The notes beneath the pieces were generated by a model. The model was not told the origin of the DNA. It ran no database searches and saw nothing but the letters and a program-made list of their open reading frames with translations. Positions 1-8,632 of a stretch of DNA of 64,000 nt are shown in pieces. The position numbers and the translations under genes are program-made. Each line of letters starts with the position of its first letter. Positions within the stretch are counted from its first letter, which is position 1. This DNA is from Streptomyces huiliensis (GTDB taxonomy: Bacteria > Actinomycetota > Actinomycetes > Streptomycetales > Streptomycetaceae): positions 42,226 to 106,225 of the forward strand of contig NZ_JAIQLH010000021.1 of NCBI RefSeq assembly GCF_020037025.1, written 5' to 3'.

Positions 1-268
1 CGACGACGAGGTCGGCGACGAGGAAGCGGCCGGTGCAGCGTTCGGCGGAGGAGACGCGGTTCCAGGTGCCCAGCGTCCACAGGGTGAGTACGCCCATGTA
101 GAGCGCGGCACCGAGCGGGTGGGCGTATTCGTGGTACGCCGGAACGAAGAGGACGAGTGCGTAGCAGAGGGTGACGATCCGGTAGCCGGTGAGCGCCCGC
201 CACAGCGGCAGCTCCACCGACATGCGTACCCGGCCGCCCGAACGCCCCGTACCGCCGCCGCCCGCCAT
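1..268 (-). CDS. MacS-family sensor histidine kinase, N-terminal part (runs off window)
   Basis: The reverse strand from an ATG at 268 reads 89 codons and leaves the window. The product starts with a short Gly-rich stretch followed by VELPLWRALTGYRIV and hydrophobic segments with WTLGTWNR, which look like the membrane-sensor part of actinobacterial MacS-type histidine kinases. A second ATG at 223 is an alternative start; a GGGAG-like stretch precedes the 268 ATG. The gene lies 30 bases downstream of the acyltransferase on the same strand, so the two may be co-transcribed. No kinase domain is visible because the gene is cut by the window edge, so the family call rests on resemblance of the N-terminus only. 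Confidence 0.6.
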   Translation of the reverse strand, partial: MAGGGGTGRSGGRVRMSVELPLWRALTGYRIVTLCYALVLFVPAYHEYAHPLGAALYMGVLTLWTLGTWNRVSSAERCTGRFLVADLVV

Positions 269-298
269 CCCCGCCCGCTCTCCCTCTTCCGGCCCCCG

Positions 299-1105
299 CT
301 ACTCGCCGCGGCGTCGCTTGTGCTGCTCCGCCGGCTGGTCGAGACCGGCGGCCTTGGCGGCCTTCTCGGCCTCCTTCTCCTCCTCGGCCTTCCGCTTCTC
401 CTCCTCGGCCTTCTTCTTCGCGGCCTCGGCGATCTGCCGCTTCGCGGCCGTGGCGTAGATGTCCACGTACTCCTGGCCGGAGAGCTTCATGATCTCGTAC
501 ATGACCTCGTCGGTCACCGAGCGGAGGATGAAGCGGTCGCCGTCCATGCCGTGGTAGCGGCTGAAGTCCAGCGGCTTGCCGATCCGGATGCCGGGCCGCA
601 TCAGCTTGGGCATCACCTTGCCGGGCGGCTGGATCTTCTCGGTGTCGATCATCGCGACGGGCAGCACGGGAGCCCCGGTGGCCAGCGCCACCCGGGCCAG
701 GCCGCCCGGCTTGCCGCGGTAGAGGCGGCCGTCGGGGGACCGGGTGCCCTCGGGGTAGATGCCGAAGAGCTCACCGCGCTCCAGCACCTCGATGCCACTC
801 TTGATGGCCGCCTCGCCCGCGCCGCGGGCGCCGGAGCGGTCCACCGGGAGCTGGCCGACGCCCTTGAAGAAGGCGGCCGTCAGCTTCCCCTTGACCCCGG
901 GGGAGGTGAAGTACTCCTGCTTCGCGATGAACGTGATCTTCCGGTCCAGGACCGCGGGGAGGAAGAAGGAGTCCGAGAACGACAGGTGGTTGCTCGCGAG
1001 GATCGCGGGCCCCTCGGCGGGCACGTTCTCCAAACCCTCCACCCAGGGCCGGAAGGCAAGCTTCAGCGACCCGCCGATGGACAGCTTCATAGCGCCGTAG
1101 AACAA
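299..1105 (-). CDS. PlsC-family 1-acyl-glycerol-3-phosphate acyltransferase
   Basis: The product is a membrane-associated acyltransferase expected to acylate lysophosphatidic acid in phospholipid synthesis. The acyltransferase motif NH-x4-D is present (H40, D45), as is PEGTRS at residues 118-123, which binds the glycerol-phosphate. The last 50 residues are a highly charged Lys/Glu/Ala helix ending in KRRRGE, a tail common in actinobacterial PlsC proteins. The start is set at TTG 1105 because AGGAGG (1113-1118) lies 7 bases ahead. The in-frame ATG at 1090 would be 22 bases from that site. Length (268 aa) is normal. Substrate specificity cannot be read from sequence. Confidence 0.88.
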   Translation of the reverse strand: MFYGAMKLSIGGSLKLAFRPWVEGLENVPAEGPAILASNHLSFSDSFFLPAVLDRKITFIAKQEYFTSPGVKGKLTAAFFKGVGQLPVDRSGARGAGEAAIKSGIEVLERGELFGIYPEGTRSPDGRLYRGKPGGLARVALATGAPVLPVAMIDTEKIQPPGKVMPKLMRPGIRIGKPLDFSRYHGMDGDRFILRSVTDEVMYEIMKLSGQEYVDIYATAAKRQIAEAAKKKAEEEKRKAEEEKEAEKAAKAAGLDQPAEQHKRRRGE

Positions 1106-1249
1106 CCGAGAACCTCCTGTGTGTGACGAGGAGACCTTAACCCGCCTACCCGCGATGCGGCGCTCCGCGTAGGCTGAGGGACAGCCCCTGTCCTTCCGCG
1201 ACCGCCGCGCGTCGTGCCCGCGGTCACGCTCCATCGATCGGAGATCCCG

Positions 1250-2047
1250 GTGCCGCTCCTCCCCGGCGCCGAGCCGTTCCGCCACGACGGCGGAGAGGTC
1301 GGCGTGCTCGTCTGCCACGGCTTCACCGGTTCCCCGCAGTCCGTACGGCCCTGGGCCGACGACCTCGCCGAGCGCGGCCTCACCGTCTCGCTCCCCCTGC
1401 TGCCGGGGCACGGCACCCGCTGGCAGGACATGCAGATCACCGGCTGGCAGGACTGGTACGCCGAGGTCGACCGCGAACTGTGGGCCCTGCGCGAGCGCTG
1501 TGCGCGGGTCTTCGTCTGCGGGCTGTCCATGGGCGGCGCGCTGGCCCTGCGGCTCGCTGCCCGGCACGGGGACGCGGTTGCCGGCCTCGCCCTCGTCAAC
1601 CCGGCCAACAAGGTGCACGGCCTCGGCGTCAAGGCGCTGCCGCTGCTGCGCCACCTCGTGCCCACGACCGCCGGCATCGCCAGCGACATCGCCAAGCCCG
1701 GCTGCCATGAGGTCGGATACGACCGGGTCCCGCTGCACGCCGCCTACTCCTTCCACCGCTTCCTCCAGCTCGTGGACCGCGAACTGCCCCAGGTGACACA
1801 GCCGTTGCTGCTGATGCACAGTCCGGAGGACCACGTCGTCCCGCCGGCCGACTCCGCCCGCATCCTGGCCCGGGTCTCCTCCCGGGACGTCACGGAACGG
1901 CTGCTGGAGCGCAGTTACCACGTGGCCACCCTGGACCACGACGCCCCCGCGATCTTCGAGGACACGCACGCGTTCATCACCCGGCTCACCCGGCAGGGCA
2001 CCACCGCGCAGGGGAACTCCGCCAAGGGGACGGCCTCCCGTGGCTGA
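1250..2047 (+). CDS. alpha/beta hydrolase, carboxylesterase (Est30-like)
   Basis: The protein is an alpha/beta-hydrolase with an oxyanion-hole segment CHGFTGSP near the N-terminus, a nucleophile elbow GLSMGG, and C-terminal Asp (HSPEDHVV) and His (SYHVATLDHD) that complete a Ser-Asp-His triad. It resembles the small cytoplasmic carboxylesterases and monoacylglycerol lipases (Est30 type). The GTG at 1250 has GGAG 6 bases upstream and is preferred; a GTG at 1214 would add 12 residues and has no ribosome site. It is divergent from the PlsC gene and overlaps the next gene by 8 bases, so the two are probably co-translated. The natural ester is unknown. Confidence 0.82.
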   Translation: MPLLPGAEPFRHDGGEVGVLVCHGFTGSPQSVRPWADDLAERGLTVSLPLLPGHGTRWQDMQITGWQDWYAEVDRELWALRERCARVFVCGLSMGGALALRLAARHGDAVAGLALVNPANKVHGLGVKALPLLRHLVPTTAGIASDIAKPGCHEVGYDRVPLHAAYSFHRFLQLVDRELPQVTQPLLLMHSPEDHVVPPADSARILARVSSRDVTERLLERSYHVATLDHDAPAIFEDTHAFITRLTRQGTTAQGNSAKGTASRG

Positions 2048-2591
2048 GCGCGACGCGGGCCACGACCGCGACGACAGCCGCGACCCGCTGGACGAGGACG
2101 CCGCCTGGGCGGAGCTCGTCGCGGCCTACGGCGAGCAGCCCGACCCGGAGAAGGGCCGCTGGCCCGCGACGGGCGACGACGAACGCCCCACGGCGGCGGA
2201 GCCGCCCCCCGCACCGGCCGCTCCCGCGACGCCGTCCGACCGCCCGGGCGGCTTCATCGTCTACGCCCCCGGCGTCGGCCCCCGCGACTGGGCCACCCCC
2301 ACCGCGCCAGACGACTCCAAGACCGACGGCCCGGACGACGACGAGGGCCACTTCGTCCCGCCCGAGCCCCCGCCCCTGCCCACCGGCGACGTCACCTCCC
2401 GCTTCGCCTGGATCGCCGTCCTCGGCGGCCCGCTGCTCCTGCTCGTCATGGTGCTGCTGCGCCAGGAACTGACCTGGTGGATCACCACCCTGGGCATCGG
2501 CGGCTTCCTCGGCGGCTTCGCCACGCTCGTCCTGCGGATGCGGGACGGCGACGAGGACGACGACGACCCGGGGCGCGGCGCGGTCGTCTGA
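2040..2591 (+). CDS. conserved actinobacterial membrane protein
   Basis: This 183-residue protein has an acidic, Pro-rich and presumably disordered first 115 residues followed by two hydrophobic segments (about residues 121-140 and 148-165) and an acidic tail (DGDEDDDD). It starts at a GTG that overlaps the end of the esterase gene by 8 bases, which implies translational coupling. No catalytic motif is visible. The gene ends 18 bases before a strong hairpin terminator, so the esterase and this gene make a two-gene unit. Function unknown. Confidence 0.75.
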   Translation: MAERDAGHDRDDSRDPLDEDAAWAELVAAYGEQPDPEKGRWPATGDDERPTAAEPPPAPAAPATPSDRPGGFIVYAPGVGPRDWATPTAPDDSKTDGPDDDEGHFVPPEPPPLPTGDVTSRFAWIAVLGGPLLLLVMVLLRQELTWWITTLGIGGFLGGFATLVLRMRDGDEDDDDPGRGAVV

Positions 2592-2608
2592 CCCTCTTCT
2601 CGCACGCG

Positions 2609-2639
2609 GAGCCCGTCCGGACCCCATCCGGACGGGCTC
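2609..2639 (+). terminator. rho-independent-type hairpin
   Basis: A perfect 13-bp stem (GAGCCCGTCCGGA and its complement) with a 5-base loop lies just after the membrane protein gene and is followed by TTCC. It is the expected end of the esterase/membrane-protein transcript and isolates it from the sigma factor gene. Confidence 0.8.
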
Positions 2640-2764
2640 TTCCGCGTCCGGGGACCAGGAGGGGGCCGGGAGGGGTCCGGGAGGGAACCGGGATCCGGCG
2701 AGCGGTGAAGGAGGGGTGAGAGCCCAGCCCTTCACACGGCGCCCGCACGGACGAGAGGAGCCCC

Positions 2765-3382
2765 ATGACCGCCGTACCAGGCGTCAGAAGCTCACCACCG
2801 AAGGAGGATTCCGACGCCTCGGTGATCGCACGATCCCTGGACGACCCCGAGGCATTCGCCGCGCTCTTCGACCGCCACGCCGACTCCGTGCACCGCTACG
2901 CGGCCCGCCGGCTGGGCACGGTGGCGGCGGAGGACGTCATGGCGGAGACCTTCACCACCGCCTTCCGGCTGCGCCACCGCTACGACACCGGGCAGGACAG
3001 CGCCCGGCCGTGGCTGTTCGGCATCGCCACCAACCTCATCCACCGGCACCGCCGTTCCGAGGCCCGTCGCTTCAAGGCGCTCGCCTCGCTCCCGGCCGAC
3101 GCCGGCCACGACGAGGGCCCCGCCGACCGGGCCGTGGCCCGCGCCGGCGCCCAGGGCGTCCGCCGGGAACTGGCCGCCGCCCTGGCCCGGCTCTCGCCCC
3201 GGCACCGCGACGTGCTGCTGCTGGTGGCCTGGGGCGACCTCGGCTACGAGGAGGCCGCGCGGGCCCTGGACATCCCCGTCGGGACGGTCCGGTCGCGGCT
3301 GCACCGGGCCCGGAAGACCCTGCGCGCGGCGCTGGGCGGTATCGACCCCACAGCTTTCCGAGAGGCGGAGACCCATGCGTGA
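2765..3382 (+). CDS. ECF-type RNA polymerase sigma factor
   Basis: The product has region 2 (AFAALFDRHADSVHRYAARR ... AEDVMAETF ... RPWLFGIATNL) and region 4 (LSPRHRDVLLLVAWGDL ... GYEEAARALDIPVGTVRSRLHRARK), the standard two-domain ECF layout at 205 residues. The ATG is preceded by AGGAG. The next gene, a CU044_5270-family membrane-anchored protein, overlaps it by 8 bases. ECF factors of this class are typically paired with such a partner, which may act as or replace an anti-sigma factor. No self-promoter was recognised. Target genes are not evident in the window. Confidence 0.9.
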   Translation: MTAVPGVRSSPPKEDSDASVIARSLDDPEAFAALFDRHADSVHRYAARRLGTVAAEDVMAETFTTAFRLRHRYDTGQDSARPWLFGIATNLIHRHRRSEARRFKALASLPADAGHDEGPADRAVARAGAQGVRRELAAALARLSPRHRDVLLLVAWGDLGYEEAARALDIPVGTVRSRLHRARKTLRAALGGIDPTAFREAETHA

Positions 3383-4358
3383 CGTCGACCCCGAGCTCCA
3401 CGAACTCCCCGAACTCCACGCACTGCGCGCCTGGAACGCGGGCGCGCGCCCCCTCACCGACGAGGCCCGGCACCGCGCGCGCGTCCGCCTCTTCGCCACG
3501 ATGAGCGAACGCCCGTCACGACCCGCCCGCCTGCCGCGCCGCGGCCGGCTCGTCCCCCGGATCGCCCTGGCGGGCGCGGTGGCGGCGGCGGTCACGGCGA
3601 CGCTGCTGGTGACGACGGACGAGGAGGGGCGGCCGCCCGGGGCGCCGGTTCCCGAGCGGATGGACTACGTCAGCGCGGTCACCGTGCTCGACCGGGCGGC
3701 CGCCCGGGAGCGCCGGAACGGCCCGCGGTTCGCGCCGCGCGGTGACCAGTTCGTCTACACCCGGACCGTGGGCGTCAAGGAGGGGTCCCGCGAACGGTAC
3801 GTGGACGAGAACTGGTACGCCGTCGATCCGCACCGCTCGGACTCGTGGATCTCCGAACAGGGCAAGGGGTGGTGGTCCGGGGTCCTGCCGAAGGACAACA
3901 CCCTGTGGCCGACGTCGGACTGGGCCGAACTCCGGACGTACCCCACCGACCCCGACCGGCTGATCAAGCAGATCAACCACTACACGTCCAGCGCCGAGAA
4001 GGGGCCGAAGGATCTCGACAGGGAGGAGTGGGCCGGGCTCTTCCACGGCTTCGCCAGCCTGATGTGGCACGTCCCGGTCATGCCCGAGGGGCTCAAGCCC
4101 GCCGTCTACAGGGCCATGTCCCGGATCCCCGGGGTCAAGGCGACGCGCGGTGTCCAGGACCTCCGCGGCCGCCCCGGCGTGGGGGTGTTCTTCCCGCTGA
4201 GCCCGCGCGGGTCCGAGGCCAAGCCGGAGACCTTCGTCTTCGACGAGAAGACGTACGAGTACCTGGGGCGCTGCCAGGAGTGGGAGGGGCAGCGGTGTGT
4301 GGTGGGGTCGTACTTGGAGACGTACGGGGTGACGGACGAGGCGAAGCGGCGGCCTTGA
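3375..4358 (+). CDS. CU044_5270-family protein, likely ECF sigma partner
   Basis: A 327-residue protein with an N-terminal cytoplasmic segment (about 1-56), one hydrophobic helix (about 57-77, GAVAAAVTATLLVTT) and a large extracytoplasmic domain rich in Trp and Tyr. This is the layout of the CU044_5270 family, which in actinobacteria is regularly encoded directly after an ECF sigma factor. The start overlaps the sigma stop codon by 8 bases, giving translational coupling. By position and topology it is a candidate anti-sigma or signal-sensing protein, but no zinc-binding ZAS motif is present. Role inferred from context. Confidence 0.75.
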   Translation: MRDVDPELHELPELHALRAWNAGARPLTDEARHRARVRLFATMSERPSRPARLPRRGRLVPRIALAGAVAAAVTATLLVTTDEEGRPPGAPVPERMDYVSAVTVLDRAAARERRNGPRFAPRGDQFVYTRTVGVKEGSRERYVDENWYAVDPHRSDSWISEQGKGWWSGVLPKDNTLWPTSDWAELRTYPTDPDRLIKQINHYTSSAEKGPKDLDREEWAGLFHGFASLMWHVPVMPEGLKPAVYRAMSRIPGVKATRGVQDLRGRPGVGVFFPLSPRGSEAKPETFVFDEKTYEYLGRCQEWEGQRCVVGSYLETYGVTDEAKRRP

Positions 4359-4375
4359 CGGGGGTGGGCGCGCCC

Positions 4376-4484
4376 CGGTCCCTCTGAGGACAACCGCGCG
4401 GAGCGCGGGTTCGGGGGTGCGGGGGCCCGCCCCCGCAAGAAACGGTGAATGGGGGTGCCCCCTCTGGGGGAGGGACAGGGGCCC
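4376..4484. repeat. dispersed intergenic palindromic element, copy 1 (partial)
   Basis: Between two convergent genes lies a truncated copy of the element found nine times here. It holds the GAGGACAACCGCGCGGAGCGCG block, split as GAGGACAACCGCGC and GGAGCGCG, then the GCAAGAAACGGTGAA block and the CCCCCTCTGGGGGAGGGAC block. It lacks the CGCCGGACGGGCTGA hairpin present in most other copies. It may work as a bidirectional terminator. Confidence 0.7.
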
Positions 4485-4486
4485 CC

Positions 4487-5239
4487 TTACGCCGGCTCCG
4501 CCGGCACCCGCACAGCCGCCAGCACCGGCAGATGATCCGTGGCCGCCAAGAGATCAGCCTCGCTCACCCCCGGCAACCCCACCGGCACCCCGCACCCCAA
4601 AATCTCAACCCCACCCGAAGCGAACACCGCGTCAATCCGCTCCGAAGGATCCCAGAGGGAAGCCGACTCCTCCGCCCCCCAAGGCTTCACGCCCCACCCC
4701 TCCTGCAACTCCCCCGCCAGCAGCTTGAACGTCCGCCCGTAGGGCCGGTCGTTGAGGTCTCCGGCGACAACGGCATGCGGCACGCCAAGCCGGGCGACGT
4801 GCTCCAGCACGAGCCGCCCCTGCGCGTACCGCTCCTCGTCCCGCATGCTCAGATGGCAGCTGACGACACCGAGCCGAGCCCGCCCGAACCGCAGCACGGC
4901 GGTCGCGAGGCCACGCTGGTGCAGGCCGGGGGTGCGCGGCAGGAGCACGTCCTCGGCGCGCTCCACGTGCGGCCGGAGGGTGGTGAGGATCATCGGTCCG
5001 GAGGCGGTGGCGCCGCCGGTCACGTACACCAGGCCGGAAGCGCGGGCGAGCCGCGCCGCCGCCTTGCGCCAGCGGAAGAAGCGGGGGGCTTCCTGGACGC
5101 AGACGACGTCGGGGGCGCAGGCCCGGATCACCCGGGCCAGCGCCCCCACGTCGTCCCGCATGGAGCGGATGTTGTAGCTGAGCACGCGGACCACGGCGGC
5201 GTCCGCTTCGGTCGAGGATTCCGGCAGGTCCGCGAGCAT
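4487..5239 (-). CDS. endonuclease/exonuclease/phosphatase family protein
   Basis: The 250-residue product carries the EEP fold motifs in order: LSYNIRS near residue 20, the metal-binding Glu in VCVQEA (E50), SCHLS, GDLND (160-164) and a terminal DHLPV (D235, H236). These are the catalytic residues of Mg-dependent phosphodiesterases such as exonuclease III and sphingomyelinase-like enzymes. No signal peptide is seen, so it should be cytoplasmic. The ATG at 5239 follows GGAGG. It sits 64 bases downstream of glkA on the same strand and could share its transcript. Substrate (nucleic acid, phospholipid or other phosphodiester) cannot be told. Confidence 0.8.
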   Translation of the reverse strand: MLADLPESSTEADAAVVRVLSYNIRSMRDDVGALARVIRACAPDVVCVQEAPRFFRWRKAAARLARASGLVYVTGGATASGPMILTTLRPHVERAEDVLLPRTPGLHQRGLATAVLRFGRARLGVVSCHLSMRDEERYAQGRLVLEHVARLGVPHAVVAGDLNDRPYGRTFKLLAGELQEGWGVKPWGAEESASLWDPSERIDAVFASGGVEILGCGVPVGLPGVSEADLLAATDHLPVLAAVRVPAEPA

Positions 5240-5303
5240 GAGCCCTCCGCTGAGAGATCCGTCCTTCAGACGATCACGATCAAGCTCTGCGGACCCTACC
5301 GCG

Positions 5304-6245
5304 TCAGCCCTGGCGGGCCAGGTCCGCGGCCCCCACCAGCCCCGCCTTGCCGCCCAGCTGGGCGGCGAGCACCTGCGCGTGCGGGCGCCACTTGCCGCCG
5401 ACGAGCCAGCGGCGGAAGGACTTGCGGATGGGGTCGAGGACGAGGTCGCCCTCGTCCGAGAGGCCGCCGCCGACGATGAACGCCGACGGGTCGAACAGCG
5501 AGGCCAGGTCGGCGAGGCCGGCGCCGACCCAGCGGGCCAGCTCGCGGAAGGAGTCGACGGCCACCGGGTCGCCCTGCCGGGCGGCGAGGCTGATGTGCTT
5601 GCCCTCGATGCCCTCGGGGGTGCCGTCGCCCAGGCCCAGCAGGACCGTGGCGTTCTCGGGGGTGGCGTGGGCGCGCTGCCGGGCGTAGCGGACCAGGGCG
5701 CGACCGGAGGCGTACTGCTCCCAGCAGCCCTGGCTGCCGCAGCCGCACAGCAGGCCGTCGGGGACGGTCCGGATGTGGCCGAACTCGGCGGCGACGCCGA
5801 AGCGGCCCCGGCGCAGCTTGTTGCCGATGATGATGCCGCCGCCCAGGCCGGTGCCCAGGGTGATGCAGATGACGTCGTCGTGGCCCTGGCCTGCGCCGAA
5901 GCGGTACTCGCCCCAGGCGGCGGCGTTGGCGTCGTTCTCGACGACGACCGGGAGGCCGACGCGCTGCTCGACCTTGTCCTTGAGCGCCTCGTGCCGCCAG
6001 TTGATGTTGGGGGCGAAGAGGACGGTGGCCCGCTTGTCGTCCACGTAGCCGGCGGCGCCGATGCCGACGGCCTCCACCTCGTGGTCGGCGCTGACGGTAC
6101 GGATCGCGTCGGCGATGGCGTCGATGACGGCTTCGGGGGTGTCCGGGGTCGGCACCTTGCATGTCGCGAGGATCGAACCCTCTTCGTCCACCACTCCGGC
6201 CGCGATCTTCGTGCCGCCGATGTCGACGCCGATGGTGAGTCCCAT
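5304..6245 (-). CDS. glkA: glucokinase, ROK family
   Basis: ATP-dependent glucose phosphorylation, the first step of glycolysis, and in Streptomyces also central to carbon catabolite repression. The protein begins MGLTIGVDIGGTK (phosphate-binding DIGGTK) and contains the ROK features ENDANAAAWGE, LGTGLGGG, EFGHIR and the zinc-type cysteine cluster CGCGSQGCWEQ. At 313 residues it matches Streptomyces GlkA closely. The ATG at 6245 has GAGGG 5-7 bases upstream; an earlier in-frame start would add 13 residues with no family support. Upstream on the same strand is the SCO2127-like gene, the same arrangement as in S. coelicolor. Confidence 0.95.
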   Translation of the reverse strand: MGLTIGVDIGGTKIAAGVVDEEGSILATCKVPTPDTPEAVIDAIADAIRTVSADHEVEAVGIGAAGYVDDKRATVLFAPNINWRHEALKDKVEQRVGLPVVVENDANAAAWGEYRFGAGQGHDDVICITLGTGLGGGIIIGNKLRRGRFGVAAEFGHIRTVPDGLLCGCGSQGCWEQYASGRALVRYARQRAHATPENATVLLGLGDGTPEGIEGKHISLAARQGDPVAVDSFRELARWVGAGLADLASLFDPSAFIVGGGLSDEGDLVLDPIRKSFRRWLVGGKWRPHAQVLAAQLGGKAGLVGAADLARQG

Positions 6246-6320
6246 GTGTCCCTCAGTTTTTCGCTCGATCCCCGCCGCGACCAACCGTACCGGAGCCGGG
6301 GAGCGGCCCGGGCCGACGTG

Positions 6321-6797
6321 TCAGTCCAGGTCGATGCGCTCGGTGCCGCCCGTGCCCTCGCCGCCGTCGCCGTCCCGGCCCCCGGCCGGACGCTCCTCCG
6401 CGGGGCGGTCCTCGGCGGCGGCCCGCGTCCACCGCTGCTCCTGGCCGCGGACGGCGGCCCGGTAGGCGGCCATCAGCTCGGAGCCGGCGGACGCGAGGTG
6501 GTCGAAGACGTCCGGGTTGCGTTCGATGACGGGCTCGACGACGGCCTTGGCCCGTTCGACGACCTGCTGCACGGCGCCCTGGGCGACGGCGCCGGCGAGC
6601 GGCAGCTGGAAGGACGCGACCTTGTCGGCGACGGCCTCGACGAGTCTGCGCAGCTCGTCGGCGGCGGAGCCGGGCTCCTGGCCCTGTTCCGCCCGCCGGC
6701 GGGCGCGCTCCTCGGCGAGGTCCTCGGCGCAGGCCGCCTCCCAGGCGTCGGGGTCGGGGCCCGCCGGGGAGGCGGGGCGCTCGTTGGCATCGTTCAC
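6321..6797 (-). CDS. DUF5304-like protein, SCO2127 homologue
   Basis: A 158-residue acidic protein: a disordered head, a helical core of about 75 residues (SAADELRRLVEAVADKVASF ... VVERAKAVVEPVIERNPDVFDHLASAGSE, shown in parts) and a charged Gly-rich tail. It lies directly upstream of glkA. In S. coelicolor the gene in this position, SCO2127, has been reported to influence glucose repression together with glkA, so a role in carbon catabolite control is a reasonable inference from position. No enzyme motif or membrane segment is visible. Confidence 0.75.
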   Translation of the reverse strand: MNDANERPASPAGPDPDAWEAACAEDLAEERARRRAEQGQEPGSAADELRRLVEAVADKVASFQLPLAGAVAQGAVQQVVERAKAVVEPVIERNPDVFDHLASAGSELMAAYRAAVRGQEQRWTRAAAEDRPAEERPAGGRDGDGGEGTGGTERIDLD

Positions 6798-6897
6798 GAC
6801 GGACTCCTGGGGCAGGCTCTTTCCTTCGACGTTACCCGAAGGAGGGCCTGCCGTTCAGGGCGCTTCGCACACCCGTAGGGGTGCCGGGGGGACGCGG

Positions 6898-8146
6898 TCA
6901 GGAGCCCGTCCGGGGCCACAGGTCCGGGTCGGGGGTGAAGCGGACGCACAGGGCGCCGTCGCGGAGCCCGGCGCCGGAGACGGTGCACCGGCGGAGGGCG
7001 GACGGCAGGGCGAGCGCGCGGCGGAACGGACCGACGGAGACGATGAGTTCGTCGCCCCGCCGGACGAGGCCGATCCGGTCGCGTGCGGCGCCGGGCAGCG
7101 GCAGCCGCCAGACGAGCAGGTTCTCGTCGGCCAGCCGGTCCTCCACGACGGGGAGCGGGAGCGGAACCGGGCCGGATACGGGCTCGGTCCCGGCGACGGC
7201 GGCCAGCCGGTCGAGGCCGCCGGGGCCCACCGCGTCCGCGCCGAGGTGCGGCAGCTCGACGACGGGCACACCCTCGTCCCCGTACTCCTCGCGCAGCCCC
7301 TTCAGCGCGGCCCGCTGCGCCTCCGCCAGGCCGGCGAGCCAGGGGTCGGCGGCGTCCGGCAGCAGCCGGTTGGCGACGAGGGCGCCGATCCGGCGGCCGT
7401 GCAGGGCCAGGCCCGCACGGACGGACCGCAGGGCGTCGGCGGTCAGCGGCCCGGGTTCGGCGACCATGTGGACGGCCGTGTCCTCGGCGTCGAGGACGTC
7501 CTGGACGGCGGCCAGTTCCGCGTCCCACCGCCCGGCGAGCTCGTACAGCCGCTGGGCGGGCATGGGCACCCCGGCGAGCTGGGCGAGGACCGGGCGCAGG
7601 GCGCGGGCGGCCTGCCGCTCGGGCGGCAGCAGCCGGCGCAGGTAGCGGCGGAGCTGCCCGGGCAGGGCGAGCAGGCGGACGGTGTCGTGGCCGGGGGGCA
7701 TGTCGACGACGAGCAGGTCCCACGCGTCGCCGGGAACGTCGCCGGAAACGCTGTCGCCGTGCGCGGCGCGCAGGGCGGCGAGGACGGCGAGCGGCTCGGC
7801 GCCCGGCAGCTCGGTGAACTCCTCGGGGTCGAGGGGGGCGGCGCCCAGCAGGTCGAAGAGGGCGGCGCCGCGCTCCTGGAGCTCGCCGGCGAGGGCAGTG
7901 AAGTGCTCGCCGGTGGCGATCCGGGCGGCCCACAGCCCGGGAGCGGCCTCGACGGGCGGCGTGTAGGGCCGGCGCGCGTCACCGCCGCCGTCCGGCAGCG
8001 GGGTGCCGAGGACGGCGTCCGGTACCGGCCCGGGGTCGGTGGTCAGCAGCAGGACGCGCCGTCCGGCGCGGGCCGCGGCCAGCGCGGTGGCGGCCGCGAC
8101 GGTGGTACGGCCCGCGCCTCCGGGACCGGTGACGAGGACCGTGCGC
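6898..8146 (-). CDS. ArsA/GET3-like ATPase with altered P-loop
   Basis: A protein of about 416 residues of the ArsA/anion-transporting ATPase superfamily. It starts at TTG (8146-8148, GGAGG 8 bases upstream) with RTVLVTGPGGAGRTT, and has the switch-like LLLTTDPGP and Walker B-like DLLVVDMPPG. The P-loop has Arg where the catalytic Lys normally sits and Pro instead of the signature Lys, so hydrolysis may be weak or absent. The C-terminal part (LVWRLPLPGAARD...) looks like the ArsA HSP20-like domain. It overlaps the SRPBCC gene's operon and precedes no arsenic genes. Role unknown; a client-binding or chaperone function is possible. Start base is 8148 including the full codon. Confidence 0.75.
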
Positions 8147-8182
8147 AAGGGTGGAGCCTCCAGAGCGGGAACGGGGAACGGG

Positions 8183-8632
8183 TCAGGAAGCGGCGACGGT
8201 CTCGACGCGCTGCTTCAGCCCGGCGAGGGCGCGGTCGATGATGACCTTCTCCGCCTTGCGCTTGATCATCCCGAGCATGGGGATCTTCACGTCGACGGTG
8301 AGCAGGTAGGTCGCCTCGGTGCGGCGCCCGCCGTCCAGCGGCTTCAGGCTGTACGAGCCGTCGAGCTGGCGCAGCATGGCCGACTTCACCAGGGACCAGG
8401 AGACGGTGTGCTCGTCCGGCCAGCTGTAGGCGAGGGTGTGGTCGTCCTTGATCGCGCCCGCGTCCAGCACCAGGCGCACCTTGGCGGCGCGGCCATTGTC
8501 GTCCCGCTCCAGCACCTCGGCCTGCTTCACCTCGCCCGTCCACGCCGGGTAGCGGTCGAAGTCGGCGATCACCGCCATGACCTCGGCGGGGCTCGCCTCG
8601 ATCGTGATGCTCGAGCTGGTGTGTTCCGCCAT
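8183..8632 (-). CDS. SRPBCC-family (polyketide cyclase/dehydrase-like) protein
   Basis: A 149-residue single-domain protein with the START/Bet v1-like pattern: SSITIEASPAEVMAVIADFD at the N-terminus, WTGEVKQAEVLE, then a long C-terminal helix (MIKRKAEKVIIDRALAGLKQ). Such domains bind hydrophobic ligands. The ATG at 8632 has AGGAG 8 bases upstream. It is 35 bases ahead of the ArsA-like ATPase gene on the same strand, and this pairing is conserved in streptomycetes as far as I recall. Ligand unknown. Confidence 0.8.
   Translation of the reverse strand: MAEHTSSSITIEASPAEVMAVIADFDRYPAWTGEVKQAEVLERDDNGRAAKVRLVLDAGAIKDDHTLAYSWPDEHTVSWSLVKSAMLRQLDGSYSLKPLDGGRRTEATYLLTVDVKIPMLGMIKRKAEKVIIDRALAGLKQRVETVAAS

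Noticed and set aside
119..1126. Long plus-strand open frame over the acyltransferase gene
   Set aside because: It is an Arg/Leu/Gly-rich shadow of the PlsC gene with no family motif and no ribosome site; high GC content makes such frames common here.
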